A program made the position numbers and the translations under genes. Below are positions 1 through 12,827 of a DNA stretch of 64,000 nucleotides, piece by piece. The stretch is from Porogramme epimiltina (Eukaryota > Basidiomycota > Agaricomycetes > Polyporales > Polyporaceae): positions 1-64,000 of the forward strand of contig FTLJ01000778.1 in the NCBI GenBank assembly GCA_900155495.1, in the 5' to 3' direction. The stretch's first letter is position 1; every line of letters starts with the position of its first letter. The notes under the pieces were generated by a model. That model saw only the letters and a program-made list of their open reading frames with translations. It did no database searches and was not told the DNA's origin.

Positions 1-215
1 AGGCCAGCACGTGTTACGCATTCAAGTCGGAACATAGAGACCGATTCTTAGAGAATCGGAACATCATGCGAGGAAGAGTCTAGCTTGCTGGTCCTCGGAC
101 CGCTAGAGCCGTTGAAGCGCCGAGATCGGACCCGCGTGCGTCGAGGTCGCGTTCGACGAGGGGCCCTCCAAGTTGACTGCGCGTATCGACGGCACCAAAC
201 CTCCCTCTCTCATCG

Positions 216-2337
216 ATGTTCCTCGGGCTTCCTTCGGACGTATGCCTGCATGTCCTTTCTTATCTTTCAGTCGCCGACCTCCTACAACTTAGACTAGTCT
301 CTCGTGAAGTCAATTCTTATTTCGCAGCAAACGAGGAATCCATCTTCCATCAGGCTGCTATCTACCATAACCTCGTGCGCTCCCAAACCTCTCTGCAAGA
401 AGTTGTAAGGAATACGGAAGACTCGTGGCTCGATGGTGTGAGTGATTGGAAAGAATTTTGCCGGAGGCAGTATGCCTTGGAGAGGAACTGGGACGGTGAC
501 GGGTTTGTGCACGGGGGAGGATATCCACCTGGTGGACACGATACCCTCATCTCCTTCTATGTGGATGAAACACAAGACACATACATTGCGCTCAGCGGAG
601 AGGGTGGCCTCACGGTACATGCATTGGAAGACAACCGATTGCTGTGGGCACTCGGGAAGGTCCGTATGCCTTATCCCCCCCTCTGTTTTCATGCTCTCAT
701 CCTGCCCATCCATGCCCTTGCAGGATTACATCCTTCAGGAAAGAATCGAGTGTTCCTCCGGCTTCCTCGTCTTCCCCACCAAGGACTCCGGCCTCGAGAT
801 CTGGCGGCGCGCCGCGGACATCCTCCCTGGCGCACCCACGATCTACGCCCGTGGCCGCCCCGTCTCCACGCCCGTGGCGTTCCCCGCCCCCGCGGCGGCG
901 CGCGACTTCCAGCTCCAAGCCTCCGCGGTCGCGCCCGTGGACCGCTCATCCCCGCGAGGCCATTTTGTCCCCCACGCATTCATCAGCACGGGCGGCAGTG
1001 AGCTCCTCTTCCGCCTCTGCTTCCCGCTCCTCGCGTACATGGCCTTCCCGGTCTTGCGCACCGTCATACTTGTCGATGTCCCAACAGGCGAGACGGCGTG
1101 GCGCGTCGCCGTGTTCCCGGAAGAGGGGCCATCCAAGGGGCTCGGCATGCCCGCGTCCTACGCGGCCCCGCCCACCCTAGTAATGGACCTCGATCTATCC
1201 CGCACGCACGTCTGCGTGTGCATGTCCGCGTCCGTGCACTTACTGCGACTGCCTCGGCACTGCACCGAGGATATCGAACTGCCGCGCGTAGAAGGTGGGG
1301 AAGAGGGTAGCCTTGAGGTGCCGCTCGACATGCTCGTGTTTGGGGTCACAGACCACCCGGCAGTACGCCAGGCGAGGGCGTACGTGCTCTCTAGCACGGA
1401 AGATGGCGCTCCCTATAGAGGACGCTGTCCTGCGAGTAGGCAAGACCGACCAATCATCGTGACGGGACGAGGACAGACCGCGCTTGACCTGTTCGAGGTC
1501 GGGACCTCAAAGTTCACGCTGGCCGACTTCCTACGTTCTCCAGATACCTCTAACGCACGACCTTGCTTTGTCTGCGGTGCGCCCACGAACTTAGTTGCCC
1601 GTGTCAACCCGCTACCAGCGCGTCCTGACCACCTCATACAGTGCGCCTCTCGCCCGACGGCCGGCATATCGCTGCTGGCGCCGCGTCCGGACTGCTGTAC
1701 TTCGCGGGGGACTTTGAGCGTGCCCGGGACGGGATGCTCTTTGCAGACCTCATTGAGTGCCTCTCCATCAACGGCTTCGTTCGGGACCTGTGCTGGGACC
1801 CGGACTCGCGCAGGCTCGCGGTCCGGACCGTATGTCCCCGCCGCGCTCGCTCCGCACGCACCACTTATCTGACGCCGCGCTCGCCTCCACCCCCGTAGGT
1901 ATCCGAAAGTGTAGTCTTAATCACGCCGGGCGGGGCGCGACGCTTCCTCCGTGGCGCGGCTGCTGACGGCGGGCAGCCCCTCAGCATCGCGCACGGCGCG
2001 AGCGCGGCGCGGCTGTACTGGTTCTCGGACCAGCAGCGCAACACACGGCTGCACGCCCACGAGCCCCCGTTCGTAGGCATGCAGATGACACAGACGGCGC
2101 TCTGGTTTGTGGGGGGTGTCGAGTTCCTACGGAACACTCTGGGGAAGGGGGAAGAGGGCGAGGTTGGGAACGAGGACGTGGACGGCAACGGGAATGAGGG
2201 CGGGGACACGATGATCCGCGTAGGTGAGTCCGGGCCTGATATCGATTTGCTATGTGTGACTGACCTGCTCCCCCTACGACTCGATAGACGTTGGCACTGG
2301 GTCGCTGTGTTTTTTAGATTTCACCGCGGGAATATAA
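216..2337 (+). CDS. F-box protein with beta-propeller-like C-terminal half
   Basis: Five exons read by eye: 216-659, 724 to about 1577, 1642 to about 1829, 1899-2223 and 2288-2337. The first 45 residues form an F-box (starts MFLGLPSDVCLHVLSYL, with the LVSREV segment following), which binds Skp1 in SCF ubiquitin ligases. The remaining ~550 residues have recurring hydrophobic strands ending in short loops (for example VRLSPDGRHIAAG and GLLYFAG near 1641-1710), like a degenerate WD40/propeller substrate-binding domain. The ATG at 216 is chosen because the F-box begins straight after it. The junction at 1577/1642 is the least certain. The substrate is unknown. Family assignment is confident; propeller fold is inference. 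Confidence 0.8.
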
Positions 2338-3035
2338 TGGTTTTTCGGGGTGTAAATTTGCGACCGGGCCACATCTTTCTCCGTCGAACAAGCGGGCTAA
2401 ATCACCGGGACATTGCATTCAAAAAGGCGGTTAATGAATCGTAGGCTATCGACCTTCCGTCTTCGTTGTTCCCGTGACGGCTGCTTACTGTAGCGCTTCC
2501 TCGCAGATAAAGTACCCGCGCAGTTGAATATGATCGAATGAGGCTCCCAGTCGGCACTCTCGGTCTCGGTTCCGCTGAGCCTCCACGGGAACACCCAGCA
2601 TGTTCTGGAGGCGACCCGGTCCTCCGAAAACGTTCGGTGACAAAACTGGAGGCCGAAGCCGCGAAGGACGACAATCATCGACTGTGCCGGGCCGAAGGAT
2701 GTGGGTGACGTGGATAGGACCTCGGGCGTGACCGAAGGGGCGTGGGACGTGACTGGACGCGTCGAAGGGCCGAAAGAGGAAGGGACGCGGTGAAGATCAC
2801 CGAGGCCGCCTGGCCGTGCTCTGTCTGAACTCTGTCTGACATCCGCTGACACGCCGTCTCTTTCGCGTCCCTCTTCAACATATCCTCATGTGCTCCCCGC
2901 CCCAGCACTCCACACCCCGCCCTCTCCTTTCTCCCGACCACATCCCACTCGCTGCTCCCGGCGACGAGGTCCCCTCCAGCGACGCGTCCCAGTTGCCCCT
3001 GCGGCCACCCCCCGCACACGCCGCGTACATCAGCT
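2338..3035. other. Intergenic region between F-box and O-methyltransferase genes
   Basis: About 700 bases between two plus-strand genes. It must hold the 3' end of the F-box transcript and the promoter of the methyltransferase. Open frames here (for example minus 2397-2852) have no recognisable protein character. No clear TATA box was seen. Confidence 0.5.
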
Positions 3036-6000
3036 ATGACATTTGCAACCCTCCGTTCTCTCCACGCCCTCATCGGCGAATCGATCAACGACATCGAGCG
3101 CATATATCGTGACGCATCCTCCAGCCCGTCCCCCACCCCCACCACCCCGTACACCGACCTCACTTCCCCTTGCACGCCCTACCGCCGCCGCCCGCCCCGT
3201 AGAACGAGTCTCGAAGAAGAAACGGACGAAGAAGCATTTCCTCTTCCCCCTTTACACACTCCAAAGACCCCCCGCCGTCCGCGCCATAGCGCTTCCCTCG
3301 ACTCTATCGATACCGTGCTCGACTTCCCTCCCCTCGACAAGCCGTACTACCCAACCGAGGCACATGACACCAACGTCGAAGCGGCCGAGTCCCTGGCCTC
3401 GCACCCGGACGTCATCGCCGCTGCCAACCGCATTGTGGCGGCATGTGGCCAAATCAGTGCCACCGTCCACCGGCCGTTTCTCACCCTCAACGACGCCGCC
3501 ATGGGGGTACGCCCTTTATTTTGGTCTCCTCCATGTGTCCTTATCGCTCATCGCATCCTGCTGTCAGTATCACTTACCTGCCTGTCTTCGCTTCCTGGAA
3601 GCGTCCCATCTCGTCGAGATCCTTCGTGCAGCCGGTCCGGCTGGCGTGCACATCCAGGAACTCAGCAAGCTTCTCGATGTAGAAGAAGGAAACCTCGGTT
3701 CGGTTTACTTTCTCGTCAATAACCGGCAAGTAACTCACAATACTTCGTTAGGCCATATATTGCGTCTTCTCGCTACGCATCACATCACCCGGGAAGTTCG
3801 CCCGAATGTGTTCGCCAACAATCGAATATCGGCTATTATGGATTCGGGCAGGACCTTTCCCCAGTTGCGCAAAGCGTAAGCTTAAAGTTCTTCGATATCT
3901 TTGCCTTGCACTCATGCTGTGATGTACCAGGCCTCAAGAAAAGTACGAGTCCACCAACGGCATCGCAGCCTTCATCAATCTGTGGTACGCATCGCGGTAC
4001 TTCCAACGCTTCTAATCACTAAGGATAACCGACTAGCACGGACGAGCTCTTCAAGTCGGCGTCTTATCTCGCAGACTGTTACCTCCCAACGCTCTCAGGG
4101 AAGCCCAAGGGCTCAGTCGCCGCGATGCATGCACCCTTCAACGTCGCGTTCAACACCGATACGGCGTATTTTGAGTGGTTAGAACAATCAGGGAACGAGG
4201 CCCGATTGAAGAGGTTTGGGCCAGCTATGACGGGCACAGCTGCTTGGGAGGTTCCTGGAGCTATCGTCTCCGGTAAGTGTTACCGCAGGATATTTTGCTA
4301 GAGGCTAAGTCGCTTCCTCTAGGATTTCCTTGGCAAGACCTCCCCGACGGATCATTAGTCGTAGATGTTGGAGGCGGCATCGGCTCAACCGCCATGCTAC
4401 TAGCGCATACTTTTCCTCATCTCAAATTCGTCGTCCAAGACAGGCCTTCGGTGGCAGAACAGGGGGTCGCCGTACGTGATTAAATCACATCTGAGTCATA
4501 TCTACCTCACACCGGTTCTAGGCATGGAGAGAGCGGTGTCCCGATATGCTGGATTCTGGCCGAGCAATGTTCCTCGCTCATGACTTCTTCCTCCCTCAAC
4601 CTCCTCTCATCCTCCCGACAACCACCTCCCCTACACCACCTTCGGTCTATATTCTGCGAGTGGTCACACATGATTGGCCAGACATCTTCGTGACAAAGTA
4701 GGTCCTATGTTTGTCGCGCGCCCTCACGATCTCAACAATAGTAGAATTCTGCTAAATCTTCGACGAGCGGCCACCCCCGAGACAAAGTTATTAATCGCCG
4801 ATCACGTCCTTCCACTCGCGTGCCTCGACGAAGTAGATGACTTCAAAGGAGAATCGCTTCCCCTTCCCGGCCTGGTACCAACGCTCGCTCCCGAGGATTC
4901 CCACTTGCTTCCGAATCTTGGCAAGGCCAACGGGCTCGCCTATTGGCTAGACCTTACGGTGAGGAAATGTCTCGTCTTCCTTCAGGCCCAATCTCAACTA
5001 GATACTGTTACTAGATGCGCACAATGTTCAACTCTCAGGAGAGGACTCTCAGAGAGATTGCTGCGCTGGCTCTGGCAGGTGGATGGAAAATCGTGGATTT
5101 TATGCGCGAAGAGGGTTCTCTTTTCGGCCACATCACCGCCGTACCAGTTGAGATTCCCGCAGAGTCACTATCCTTATTGACATCACCAGAAGAATCTGTT
5201 GATTCAAAGTCTCCTGGTATGCAGCCTTCCTTCAGCACCCGAACCTTGATGTTCATTACTTCATCCATAGGCACACACTCTCATGGGAGAGGCAGGTCCG
5301 CCTCCGTATTGAGCACCCCTGAGAGTATTCGTATGGGCGAAACGTTCGGCTCCCAGCTTGCGCTACCCACGGATGAGGTTATTCGTAAGCCCATGAGGAA
5401 GCCGACTAGGCGTTCCCTCATCCCTTGGGTGAGGAAGAGAACGACTTCCGATTCGCGATCAGGAGCTCCCATCAAGGCAGTCACTCCGGAGAACGCGGTG
5501 GATCCAAGTAAACCACCGAAGAGAAGACTCAAACTCTCGTTGTTAACGGCCCCTGCCACCCTCCCTTCCCAAGACGAGCGTCCGATACCAGACAAGATCC
5601 AACACACGCGATCCGGATCCACTGTACGCATTCTCGCTCCAGAAGCCAACAAATCCACCGTACATCTTCAGGACGACCTGAAGGACCCCGTTGCTAGAGC
5701 CCAAGAACCAGCTTCTGCTCCTTCCTTTGCCCCGTCGCCACAGGCATCTGCGGGACCTAGGAATGCTGCGGAACCTCCACTCCTTCTTCCCGCGCTCGAG
5801 CCCGCGCCCCCTACCAAGCCTCTCCGACCGGCCCCGAGCAGGACGTCCCTCAGGAAGAAAGCGAGCCAGGTATTCGAGCTGGGCCGCGCTTCTGTCGCGA
5901 ACCTCCGCGCCGCCGCGCTTGGCGGAGGACCTGGAGGCCCTTCGGGGGGCACACCACGCGTACCTGCCCTGAAGGGGGTGGACGAGTCTCCTAGCCCACG

Positions 6001-6265
6001 CAAGAGCATCTCGTCGAGCCGCAGCGCGGGCGTCGCGGGGACCGGGCGTCCTAACGCTGTGGGCGGGAGGGGCGTGAAGAAGGTCGAGTCCGAATCGCAA
6101 CTCGGGGCACGACGCGGCTCTGCACCCGTCGTACGCTCGGGCGTCACGGGGGGTGCATCGACGGCGGCATCAAGAGCGGGGGCTCGGACTCCGAGGGAAG
6201 ACGGACGTGCGCCGAGTGTTGATCTGAGCCCGGAGTCGGACTACGACTGGGCGCTGATTTCGTGA
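3036..6265 (+). CDS. SAM-dependent O-methyltransferase (COMT-like) with long disordered C-terminal tail
   Basis: About nine exons, first 3036-3506, second from 3568, last from about 5015 to 6265. Order of domains: a Ser/Pro/Arg-rich insert in the N-terminal ~90 residues; a winged-helix dimerisation-type domain (HLVEILRAAGPAGVHIQELS and HHITREVRPNVFANNRIS); a Rossmann SAM-binding core with motif I DVGGGIGSTAMLL (about 4363-4400); and the catalytic-type HDWPD segment (about 4670). The catalytic domain closes with TLREIAALALAGGWKIVDF. A further ~370 residues rich in Ser, Pro, Arg and Lys follow in the same open frame, so the protein is roughly twice the usual 400-480 residues of this family. Substrate is probably a phenolic or polyketide secondary metabolite, but no other pathway gene adjoins it. 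Confidence 0.8.
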
Positions 6266-6844
6266 GTGGGCGGTGAGCATGGATTACGCATGGCCTTTGC
6301 GCGAATTTCATTTCGAACTTTTCGGCGTGTTGTCGATCGGCGTCCGCGATATCATATTTGGTTGGTGGTCGGCATCTTGGGCTACTGGCTACTCGATACT
6401 GTTATGCTAGATACGCCCTTATTGCTTTAGTGCATGTTCTGTTTTCGCGCGCAGTTAGCTCAACGTTTAGACTTTTGCCTTTCCTCAAAGTCTGACAACG
6501 GACGCTAGAAGTCGCAGAGCTTATCTGAGTGACGCTCGGTGGGTTTATGGGGTCCCCTATAGACCTCGAGGTTAATTGACGCTGCAAGCGCCTTGACAGT
6601 GGTTAGCTTGCGATCTATCGCAGCATCTCTCGGCCCACTCGGGTGTCACAGCCCACAGGTACTTCTACAAAGCAGAGTCATTCCGAATGGCCCCGATTGA
6701 TCATGGGCGGCGATCCATCAGTAATCTCCAGGTTTTTCGGGGATAACACACAGGTCTCCCGCTATCCCGCGGCCCATAGTCATAGGTATATATTGGTTCA
6801 CAAACAGCTATCCTACGTCCTCATACCAAGCTTGCTCTCCAGCC
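6266..6844. other. Intergenic region with promoter of the hydrolase gene
   Basis: About 580 bases between two plus-strand genes. The only element recognised is a TATA-like box at 6787-6794, reported separately. No coding potential seen. Confidence 0.5.
6787..6794 (+). promoter_or_regulatory. TATA-like box upstream of alpha/beta hydrolase
   Basis: TATATATT lies 51-58 bases before the ATG at 6845, a normal distance for a fungal core promoter with a short leader. Assigned from sequence and position only. Confidence 0.45.
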
Positions 6845-8046
6845 ATGCCTTCCATCGTCGTCGACAAGAACGGTACCGAGCTCGCATATCTCGACAGCGG
6901 CGTGCCTACGTCATCGCCCGACACGTATGTTACCATCTTCGCCATCCACGGAATGCTCTGGGGATACCGTGCGTGGCCCTCTTCTGTCCTCGCTCTCCCA
7001 ACAACGTGCGCGACGAGCTGAGCGCATCCTCACAGACGTGTACGACAAGCTCCTCGCCGCCGCGCCCGCCGCGGGCGTGCGCTTCGTCGCGATCAGCCGG
7101 CGCGGCTATCCCGGGTCGACGCCGTTCGAGGACAACGAGATCGCGGGGCTCACGACGGACGAGGCGCGCCAGGCGTTCCTCCGCGCGCGGGGCGCCGAAG
7201 TAGCGGAATTTATCTCCCGCTTCATCGAGGAGTTCCCCCTCCCCAAGTCAGGAGGCGCGGCGCTGATGGGCTGGTCGCTCGGCGCGATGCCCGCTCTCGC
7301 GGCGGTCGCGAACCTCGACGCGCTGTCTGAAGAGGCGGCCGAGCGCGTCCGCACGTACGTGCACACGCTGATTCTACATGGTGTGCCCCTTCTCCGCGCG
7401 CCACGCTCCACAGAGCACGCCTGAGCTTACATCGACCCCTGCACAGACCCCGCGCCGCTCGCGCTCGGCACTCCCCTCGCGCCAAAGTCGTGGTCGCCAG
7501 CGTCCATACCGGACCTGACGCCGCTCCAGTCGGGCGCGCTCTCCGCGCAGTTCCTCAGCGCGTACTTCGCGCACGGCGACCTCGCGGCGCGCGACCCCGA
7601 GCAGCTCGAGTACGTCGTGCCCGCGACGTTCCGCGCGCCGAGCGTGTTCAACGCAATGCCTGAAGACATCATGGCACCCCAGGCGGTCCCGGGCGACCTC
7701 GCGTTCACGTTCGGCGCGGTCGGCGCGCTGCACGCAAGCTATCGTCGCGCGGTGTTTGGCGAGGGTGCGGCCGAAGGGGAGGGGCGACCGCGGCCGCGCG
7801 TAAGGCTGCTCGTAGGCGAGGCGTCGGTGAGCTTCTCGCTAGCGGCAGCGTTCCAGATCATCGACGACAACGATAAGGAGGGTGGCAAGGCGGTGGAGAT
7901 GACGTGGCTGCCGAACATGAACCACTTCGTGCGTGTGCCGTGTTCAGTTCGTGGGTGGGACATGTTGCTCATGTGTGTTTGTGCAGCCCCACTGGGACGA
8001 GCCCGAGCTCACGTTGAAGGCGTTCAAAGATGCTATCGCAAACTGA
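6845..8046 (+). CDS. Alpha/beta hydrolase (fungal epoxide-hydrolase/esterase-like)
   Basis: Four exons; first begins MPSIVVDKNGTELAYLDSG and ends after the oxyanion motif HGMLWG at about 6970; later introns lie near 7036, 7380-7447 and 7929-7986. The nucleophile elbow is GWSLG (about 7270), with Ser as nucleophile. The catalytic His is in NHF-PHWDEPE, split by the last intron; the acid may be the residue in LLVGE (about 7810), as no clean Asp motif is visible. About 330 residues, no signal peptide, so probably cytosolic. Related proteins are common in agaricomycetes, usually uncharacterised. The ISRRGYPGSTPF strand-loop is typical of the family. Specific substrate cannot be told. Confidence 0.78.
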
Positions 8047-8147
8047 TCAGAGGAGGTTCAAGAGGGTCATCTGGGAAAACGCAAGTGTATCGTATACGTG
8101 TAACAGGACTACGTGCTGGGACCTTGGGCGGCTTCACATCCGTCCGT

Positions 8148-10306
8148 CTACATATCATCCGCTTCCAACCATCGCCGGATCACTTCCAAAACCCGGACTG
8201 GCTGGTCGTAGGGTGTCTACAACACCATCTGTTATTGAAGCGCATCAACTTCCTTTGGGAGAGACACTCACCAAATGACCTGCGCCTAAGACAGTCACAA
8301 AACTCATCCCGCCGCCGCTGCGCACCTTTCCGGCCACCTCTCCCGCCGCGTGCCACTCACGGAAGGCAGAGCCCCTGAACGCGTCCTGCGCAGACCACTC
8401 CACCCCAAGTACCATGCGCTCGTTTCCGATCTGGTCGCCCCCGTCCCGTCAGCACCATGACCAGTCGCGGCGAAGGCAGCCTTACGCACCCAATTACACA
8501 CAAAGTCGTCCACGCCGGCGTACACGAGCACACGCACGCCGCGCTCGAGCAGCGCTCCGATCGAGTCTTCGGCGCGGAACGCGTAACGGTCCGCGTTCGC
8601 CTCGAAGGGGCGCACGACAGACGCGTTCTCTGTGGCGTAGGTGCGGTGCCCGTCGTCGATCCCGAGCACGTCTTGGGTGGCGGGGTTGTTGAGGTACGCT
8701 ACGATATCTCTGCGTAGGAGGGAGGGTCAGCGCCACTGGTGGCACGACAGGAAGAAACTATGGGGTATGAGTGCGCTCACCGGATGATTGGGTAGCAGTC
8801 ACCCATCCCGAGATAGGGTTTGCTAATCATTAGGAGAGGCATGTAAGCCTCGGTAACAGGTGATAAGTTTCAGAATGCGGGACGCTGACCACGGCCTGTT
8901 ACGATTGTGGGGGTTATACCCGCCGTTGTCCACGAAGAATGCCTTGAACGAATCCGTGCAGAACGACATGGCTGCGATACAGTCGAGTTTGTCGAACGTA
9001 TCGATGCAGGATGTTTGAATTCTCCTTTCGCACCGAGGGACCTAAGTAGAACAAGCACGTCTCGCTCTAGTGAGATTGTTTGCTCTAGTTCGTAGGAGAG
9101 CTGACCCGTTGCTTCATCTTTACACATTCCCTACGCGATGATGAGCAAACAGCCATAGATTACGACTCACGAATGACGCACGAGATGGTTTGTATAGGAG
9201 GGAGGTCAAACTCGCGGCGCGATTCGCACTGGATGTCATAATAAGACAATGTCATAAGCATGAAGTTTGTGCACCCGTTTCCTGCGCAACGTTAGATCGA
9301 CGTTCAACACATTGACACTCAGGTCTCAAACCGAGTGACACCTCACCGAGGACTATAGAGTTCAGGTTCACGGGAGTGAGCCCTGCCTCGATGAGGCGTG
9401 CATTTTGGTCGTAAACGGCCGCCGCAAAGACCGGAATCATACGACCCTATCCATCTACCGTCAGAAATCCGTGTTAGTTTGAGAGGCGAGGAGCTCCCTA
9501 CCGCGTACGACTCTCCAGTCATATGAAACTTCCTTCCCTGGAGGGTCGAAAAGTGATGGAAGAATATCGCAATGAACGCGGAGATATCAACCGCTGCCTC
9601 CTGCGTTGAGCTCTGGACGTGGGTACACCCCGTTTGTCAGTTTCATATAGACTAGAGTCTAACAACTAACACGCACTACATATTCGCCATGGTCGGCGTA
9701 TGAGAACCCGGTGCCGACGGGCTGGTCGACGAACAACACGTTCGCATACTCGTTCCATGAATGCTCGAAGCGTTCCGTCGAGTTCGGTCCAGATGCCCTG
9801 CAGGGTCCTAATAAGACCCCGGTCAGCATACGCCACGTACAAGTCTCTCCACCGACTCGACCTCTCACCGAGCTCCATGAACAGCCCGATGGCGGACGAC
9901 CCGCCGGGGCCACCGTTGATCCAGAACACGACATCATCCACGTCGGGGTCGCGCCTGCTCTCGAAGAAGTAAAAGAAGAGGTGGCGCGCCTCGACGTCAA
10001 TGTAGCCTGTGTAGGCCCTACGGAGGCAGGCCGGGTCAGATTCGAGCCTCGACGTGACATATACACCTGCGCGCGCGGGGGCGAGACGCACCGCACAGCT
10101 CCGTCGCAGAACCGCGACTCCTTCACGCGCACGCTATGCCGCGGAAACAGCGGGTGCTCGAAACGTGTGAACGCACCCGCGCCCGATGGTCCCTCGCCGG
10201 GTCCGTCGCTCACGGGCGCCGCGCGTAAGGGCTCTTGGACGAACGTCGACCCCACCGCGATACTGCGCAGGGCCGACAGACAAATGACCAGTGCAACCGC
10301 CAACAT
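8148..10306 (-). CDS. Secreted serine carboxypeptidase, family S10
   Basis: Acidic-pH exopeptidase releasing C-terminal amino acids. Start at 10306 gives a signal peptide ([19 protein letters not shown]); an in-frame ATG at 10351 would add 15 polar residues and is less likely. Read in order on the minus strand: [19 protein letters not shown], substrate-binding NGGPGGSS (about 9920), [13 protein letters not shown] (about 9710), catalytic Ser in GESYAGR (about 9430-9510, split by an intron), the region [18 protein letters not shown] (9240-9280), catalytic Asp in GVDDFVCNW (about 8490) and catalytic His in GAGH (about 8285) before the last intron. The final exon ends RRWLEADDM. All triad residues are present, so it is probably active. 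The gene at 24699-26875 is its paralogue. Confidence 0.85.
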
Positions 10307-10803
10307 CCTCGGGACGCGTCGATGGTGGGGGCAATAAGAGACGTGAGTCATCTTCGACTTCGTTTCGAACCTCTTGAAGACTGCGGTCGCATTAGGCGTC
10401 AATCAGCTTACGCCTTAGGGAGGTTACCCCTTAATTCTGACATCTCCCACATGGGAATTGGAGCCCAGGGGGTCGATAGCACCACACAGACGACCTCGAC
10501 GAAGTCGGGAACAGTCCGAAGGGCCATGAAACCCTACGTGCGACGGAGAGCATGCGAATTGCATAGAGCGAGAAGCGGGCTGGAACGCCATTCCTCTACA
10601 GCGCAAGGCGCGCGGGCCCGGGTATCGTGTAAGTAATCTATGCAAGCTTTCGACAATAGCAGAATGTATCTGCGGGACGCACACGGGCCGAAGTCAGCGC
10701 CCCACGCGTCGCGGAGAGAGACAGCACCCGGACGCACCATAACGCTCGAACCAAGACCGAGTCCTCCCGAGTACCAGTGAATCCCCCCCTCACACAGCAG
10801 CAA
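10307..10803. other. Intergenic region upstream of carboxypeptidase
   Basis: About 500 bases between the carboxypeptidase start and the 3' end of the first ssSPT gene, both minus strand. Holds the carboxypeptidase promoter by position. Nothing else recognised. Confidence 0.5.
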
Positions 10804-11450
10804 CTATAGCTCCGCCGCGGCGTTCGTGCCCCAGCCCGTGAGCGAGCCGAGGGACGCTATGGACGTGTTGAGGCTCCACGACGCGGCGTTCTTGAGGAGG
10901 ACGAACGAGTCGGAGAGGTCGGTGACGCCGCTGATGTCGATGTCGCGCCCGAAGAGGTAGTACGCCGCGCGCGTGTTGATAAACGCGAGGTGGTGCGGGA
11001 GGTACGTGTAGATGCCGGTGAAGAGGAGGCCGAGCGTGAGGTACATCACGACCACTGCGCGCAGCGTTTGTGTCAGCGTGAGCGTAGCGCTCGGAATGGG
11101 AGCGGAGGCTGGTGACGGGGCGAGGACGACGGAGCACGACTGGGGCGCAGTTGTCGTGTTCTACACGCGCGTACGGGCATTGGAGAAGAGGGGGTTTGGG
11201 AGGGGGCAAAGACGGAGCACTCACAGACGAGGAACTTCTCCCAAGGCTCCAACATGGACAGGGCAAACGTGACCTCAACCCAAACACGCCGCCTCCAGAT
11301 GAACTTGCCAATCATCGAACGCGGCGGACGGTAGGGAAGCTGGAGGCCGAAGAGGGCTTGCATAGTCGTGGGTTCGCGCTTCCACTCGGCGTAAGACATG
11401 GCGGAGGTGAAGTAGGCAGGGTCAGTGACGGACGCGGTGGAGGATGGCAT
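10804..11450 (-). CDS. Small activating subunit of serine palmitoyltransferase, Met-type copy (SPT_ssu-like)
   Basis: Two exons, 11225-11450 and 10804-11054, giving 158 residues. ssSPT proteins sit in the ER membrane with the two large SPT subunits, raise activity of the first step of sphingolipid synthesis (serine + acyl-CoA) and influence acyl-CoA choice. Seen here: LPYRPP, then a basic FIWRRR helix, then FALSMLEPWEKFL, the family core LEPWE, followed by one membrane segment (VLVVMYLTLGLLFTGIYTYL) and PHH, matching the known order LEPWER / TM / P-Q/I-H of animal ssSPTs. A ~55-residue C-terminal tail makes it about twice the size of the human proteins. The residue before LEPWE is Met (codon 11253-11255). 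A tandem paralogue lies at 12828-13305. Recognised from motif memory, not from a search. Confidence 0.75.
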
Positions 11451-12827
11451 GATGTTTATGTTCTGGGGGTTTGGGACGTTTCAATGGGCCTTTGTTTGTG
11501 GTGGGTGGTCGTGGAGGTCGTGAGTGGGAGGGGGTGGGTGGACGGCAGACGGATGTCGGAAGTAAACGTCTGAGGAAGAGAAGAGGCGGAGTGGGGGCGA
11601 AGGAATAGGGCACGGAGGCGCTGGGAAAAGGTTATAGGCGGGCGTTCGAGGCGACGCGCTCCTCCATGTCCCATCTTCTCGCCAAGCCGCTGACACCTGC
11701 CGGAGCCTCTCCGCGCAGAGCGTAGAGAATACATAAGCTTTACTGACCTGCACGGCCGTGCATCCGAACTTCCGGAGATTCGGCCGCCCTCTTTCTCCCA
11801 TATCTATGTCCGTCACCAGGACAGCGTTCCCCCTAATTCACCTTCCACTCCCAGTCTTCGAACCTCCTCCACGCCAACCTCAAGACCACTACTGAGAGCC
11901 TCGTTCTCTGTCACGACAAGACATTCAGTATTGTCTTGGTTACCTCGCACAAGCCCCGGTAAAAACGAAAGTAGAATTCTGGAAGAGCCCTCTTTAAGGA
12001 AGTTATATTCCTCTGAGCTCTCTGATCCGCAACGACCATGGCGAGACACATTGAGCCCCACTCAGGCACGGGGCGTCCATGCCATACTTGATGCTACAGA
12101 TAAATTGTGGGCATCGGACGACTCAGGCTCCAACCACGTCGAAGCCCGCCCCCTTCCCGCATCACCCACTTCGCCCCCTGCCGCTACGACATCGCCATCG
12201 CTATTAGACGAGACACACTCACATATGGCTACCACTACATCTCTTTTCCTAGGCCCCCAGAGGCCTTACAGGTGCTACTACGACCCATAAATTTGAGGAG
12301 GTTACGACCCCAGTGGACGTGAGTAACGCCGGGAACTTGTTATGTCGGCATATATTGAACAGCTTGCAGGTTACAACCACCGGACTCATGGCCGACCTGG
12401 AAAGCCGCATGCTTCCTCGAATGTTGAGACCGCTACTCGAATGTAGACCCTTCGAATGCTATGTTTTGCACACGGGAGGCTGCGCGCCTTCCAACGGGCG
12501 TTCCCAAGTCGGCGAAACAAGAGGAGTCGTGATATCATGGGTAAGCCTTCTACGAAATACATCTACATTATATCCAGAGCGATGATGATATACCTGTCCA
12601 GACAAAACAGAGCCGCGTCAGTAAACCCCCGCCGCACGCTCACGAAGGCCGCCTGCAGAAGGCCAGGCCGAAAGGAGCACTCACAGTGAGGAATGAAACC
12701 AGAAGCCACAGCGCGCGCCCCACCCTCAACCCCCCTCCCTCCCCTCAAGCCGGTGCATCTCCGGCACCCGCATGCACCCCGTCCCGCCCTCGCCGCCCTC
12801 GCCCCTCCCTCAACACACCCCCGAGGA
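11451..12827. other. Intergenic region between the two ssSPT copies
   Basis: About 1.4 kb. It includes the promoter of the first ssSPT gene (11.45 kb upward on the minus strand). Scattered open frames on both strands (such as minus 11813-12061 and plus 11931-12290) show no motif, no plausible splice partners and no similarity to neighbours. A decayed gene cannot be excluded. Confidence 0.4.

Noticed and set aside
5543..6147. Minus frames opposite the methyltransferase tail as evidence for a separate gene
   Set aside because: They overlap each other in different frames and lack motifs; the plus frame is continuous with the catalytic domain.
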